12,781 bases of DNA from Mucilaginibacter sp. (lineage in GTDB: Bacteria; Bacteroidota; Bacteroidia; Sphingobacteriales; Sphingobacteriaceae): the NCBI GenBank assembly GCA_028288315.1, contig JAQBNY010000282.1:1-12781 (forward strand). Reading direction: 5' to 3'. Shown here piece after piece: positions 12,265 through 12,781 of the stretch (positions are counted from its first letter, which is position 1; every line of letters starts with the position of its first letter). Position numbers and translations under genes: made by a program. Under the pieces are notes generated by a model, which saw only the letters and a list, made by a program, of their open reading frames with translations, had not been told where the DNA came from and searched no databases.

Positions 12265-12432
12265 CTATGACCTGCCTCTAAAAGCAGATATTATCCAAAT
12301 GATTACAAGGATAACTACAATTACAGAAATAATACCCACAGCGGCACCGGCTTTAAAAATGCCACCAATAACTTCGCATCCACTTAAGGTAGCTACGGCA
12401 AATGCCAGCAATAATAAATTTAGTTTTTTCAT
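12265..12432 (-). CDS. 55-aa lipoprotein with a C-terminal membrane helix
   Basis: Reading the reverse strand from ATG at 12432 gives 55 residues. They start with a type II signal peptide (MKKLNLLLLAFAVATLSGC, lipobox LSGC, Cys19), then EVIGGIFKAGAAVG, then a strongly hydrophobic helix (IISVIVVILVIIWIISAF) and a basic end (RGRS). A lipidated cysteine plus a membrane helix in so short a protein is a design I recall from other Bacteroidetes, but I do not know a function. Support comes from the coherent signal peptide, the A-rich sequence before the ATG, and the terminator 20 bp past the stop. It is divergent from the ABC ATPase gene across a 197-bp gap in which I see no firm regulatory site. 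Confidence 0.72.
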   Translation of the reverse strand: MKKLNLLLLAFAVATLSGCEVIGGIFKAGAAVGIISVIVVILVIIWIISAFRGRS

Positions 12433-12629
12433 AGTTTATAGTATAAGATTTATGATCTGTAAGGGTCATACAATAATGATACCTGTTTAAACAATGTCTG
12501 TTTTTTGTTATTAAGATAAACTCCAGGAGTAAAACTGTACAGCAAATAATACAAGCATTAACACATAATTGCTAAAAAAACAACATTCTGTTAAGCAGCT
12601 TTGCTAAAAATTGTAATTTCACCGGCACT

Positions 12630-12781
12630 ATGCTTCCATTATTTTTCGCCAGCCATATATCCGTTAAGTTTTTTAATAATACGCTATTTAATGATCTGAG
12701 CTTTAGTGTAAGTAAAGGCGAAAACTGGGCCATTACAGGCAACAGCGGGTCGGGTAAAAGTGTACTCTTACAAATTGTTGC
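12630..12781 (+). CDS. ABC transporter-type ATP-binding protein, N-terminal fragment
   Basis: The gene starts with ATG at 12630 and runs off the right edge after 50 codons. The visible part is the N-terminal beta sheet of an ABC ATPase domain: HISVKFFNNTLFNDLSFSV, then SKGENWAITGNSGSGKSVLL with the Walker A motif GNSGSGKS at residues 37-44. Signature, Walker B and any second domain are out of view. The opening 'SF.V.KGE.WAITG.SGSGKS' resembles the ModF/PhrA-like cytoplasmic ATPases more than typical importers, but the fragment is too short to decide. Confidence 0.88.
   Translation, partial: MLPLFFASHISVKFFNNTLFNDLSFSVSKGENWAITGNSGSGKSVLLQIV

Noticed and set aside
12472..12500. GGGTCATA-N15-TTTAAA upstream of the ABC ATPase
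   Set aside because: Both boxes deviate from the shared motif and the site is about 130 bp from the start codon; likely chance in AT-rich DNA.

Overview
The window looks like chromosomal DNA of a Bacteroidota member, most likely family Sphingobacteriaceae (a Mucilaginibacter or Pedobacter relative). The reasons are AT-rich intergenic DNA, TAnnTTTG-type -7 promoter elements before icd, purK and pdxH, few Shine-Dalgarno sequences, a NuoD with the HRCFEK variant, and several intergenic inverted repeats of kinds I recall from this phylum. Genus assignment is inference.

Positions 1-7832 are mostly housekeeping genes. They run: the 3' end of an AI-2E-type permease; a reverse-strand isocitrate dehydrogenase (icd) whose cofactor-site residues point to NAD+; a 576-bp tandem array of ~80-bp units with a 160-bp higher-order period; purK and purE (purine synthesis, separated by a palindromic repeat); algH/yqgE on the reverse strand; and pdxH-nuoC-nuoD. 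pdxH and nuoC overlap by 4 nt. nuoC and nuoD are separated by another palindromic repeat, nuoD appears to start with TTG, and no other complex I genes are next to them.

Positions 7987-11104 are the most unusual part. A reverse-strand pair encodes an ECF sigma factor (GTG start) and, directly downstream, a single-pass membrane protein. That protein joins an anti-sigma-like cytoplasmic N-terminus to an extracytoplasmic trypsin/HtrA-like protease domain with an intact His-Asp-Ser triad and no PDZ domain. Divergent from it are four tandem paralogous genes for tiny lipoproteins with near-identical signal peptides and Asp/Thr/Lys-rich low-complexity tails. A bipartite motif, GGGTTACC-N15-TATTAA, lies upstream of the sigma gene and of lipoprotein genes 2, 3 and 4, with identical spacing each time and unrelated spacer sequence. 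I read this as an autoregulated sigma/anti-sigma-protease circuit that controls a lipoprotein family. Genes 1, 3 and 4 each end in a strong intrinsic terminator, so the lipoproteins appear to be separate transcription units. One terminator arm also contains the GGGTTACC box of the next gene.

Positions 11220-12781 hold a small single-pass membrane protein, a PA2169-family (DUF2383) ferritin-like four-helix protein, a 55-aa lipoprotein with a C-terminal membrane helix (both reverse strand), and the first 50 codons of an ABC ATPase cut by the window end. I saw no rRNA, tRNA, CRISPR array or intact insertion sequence.
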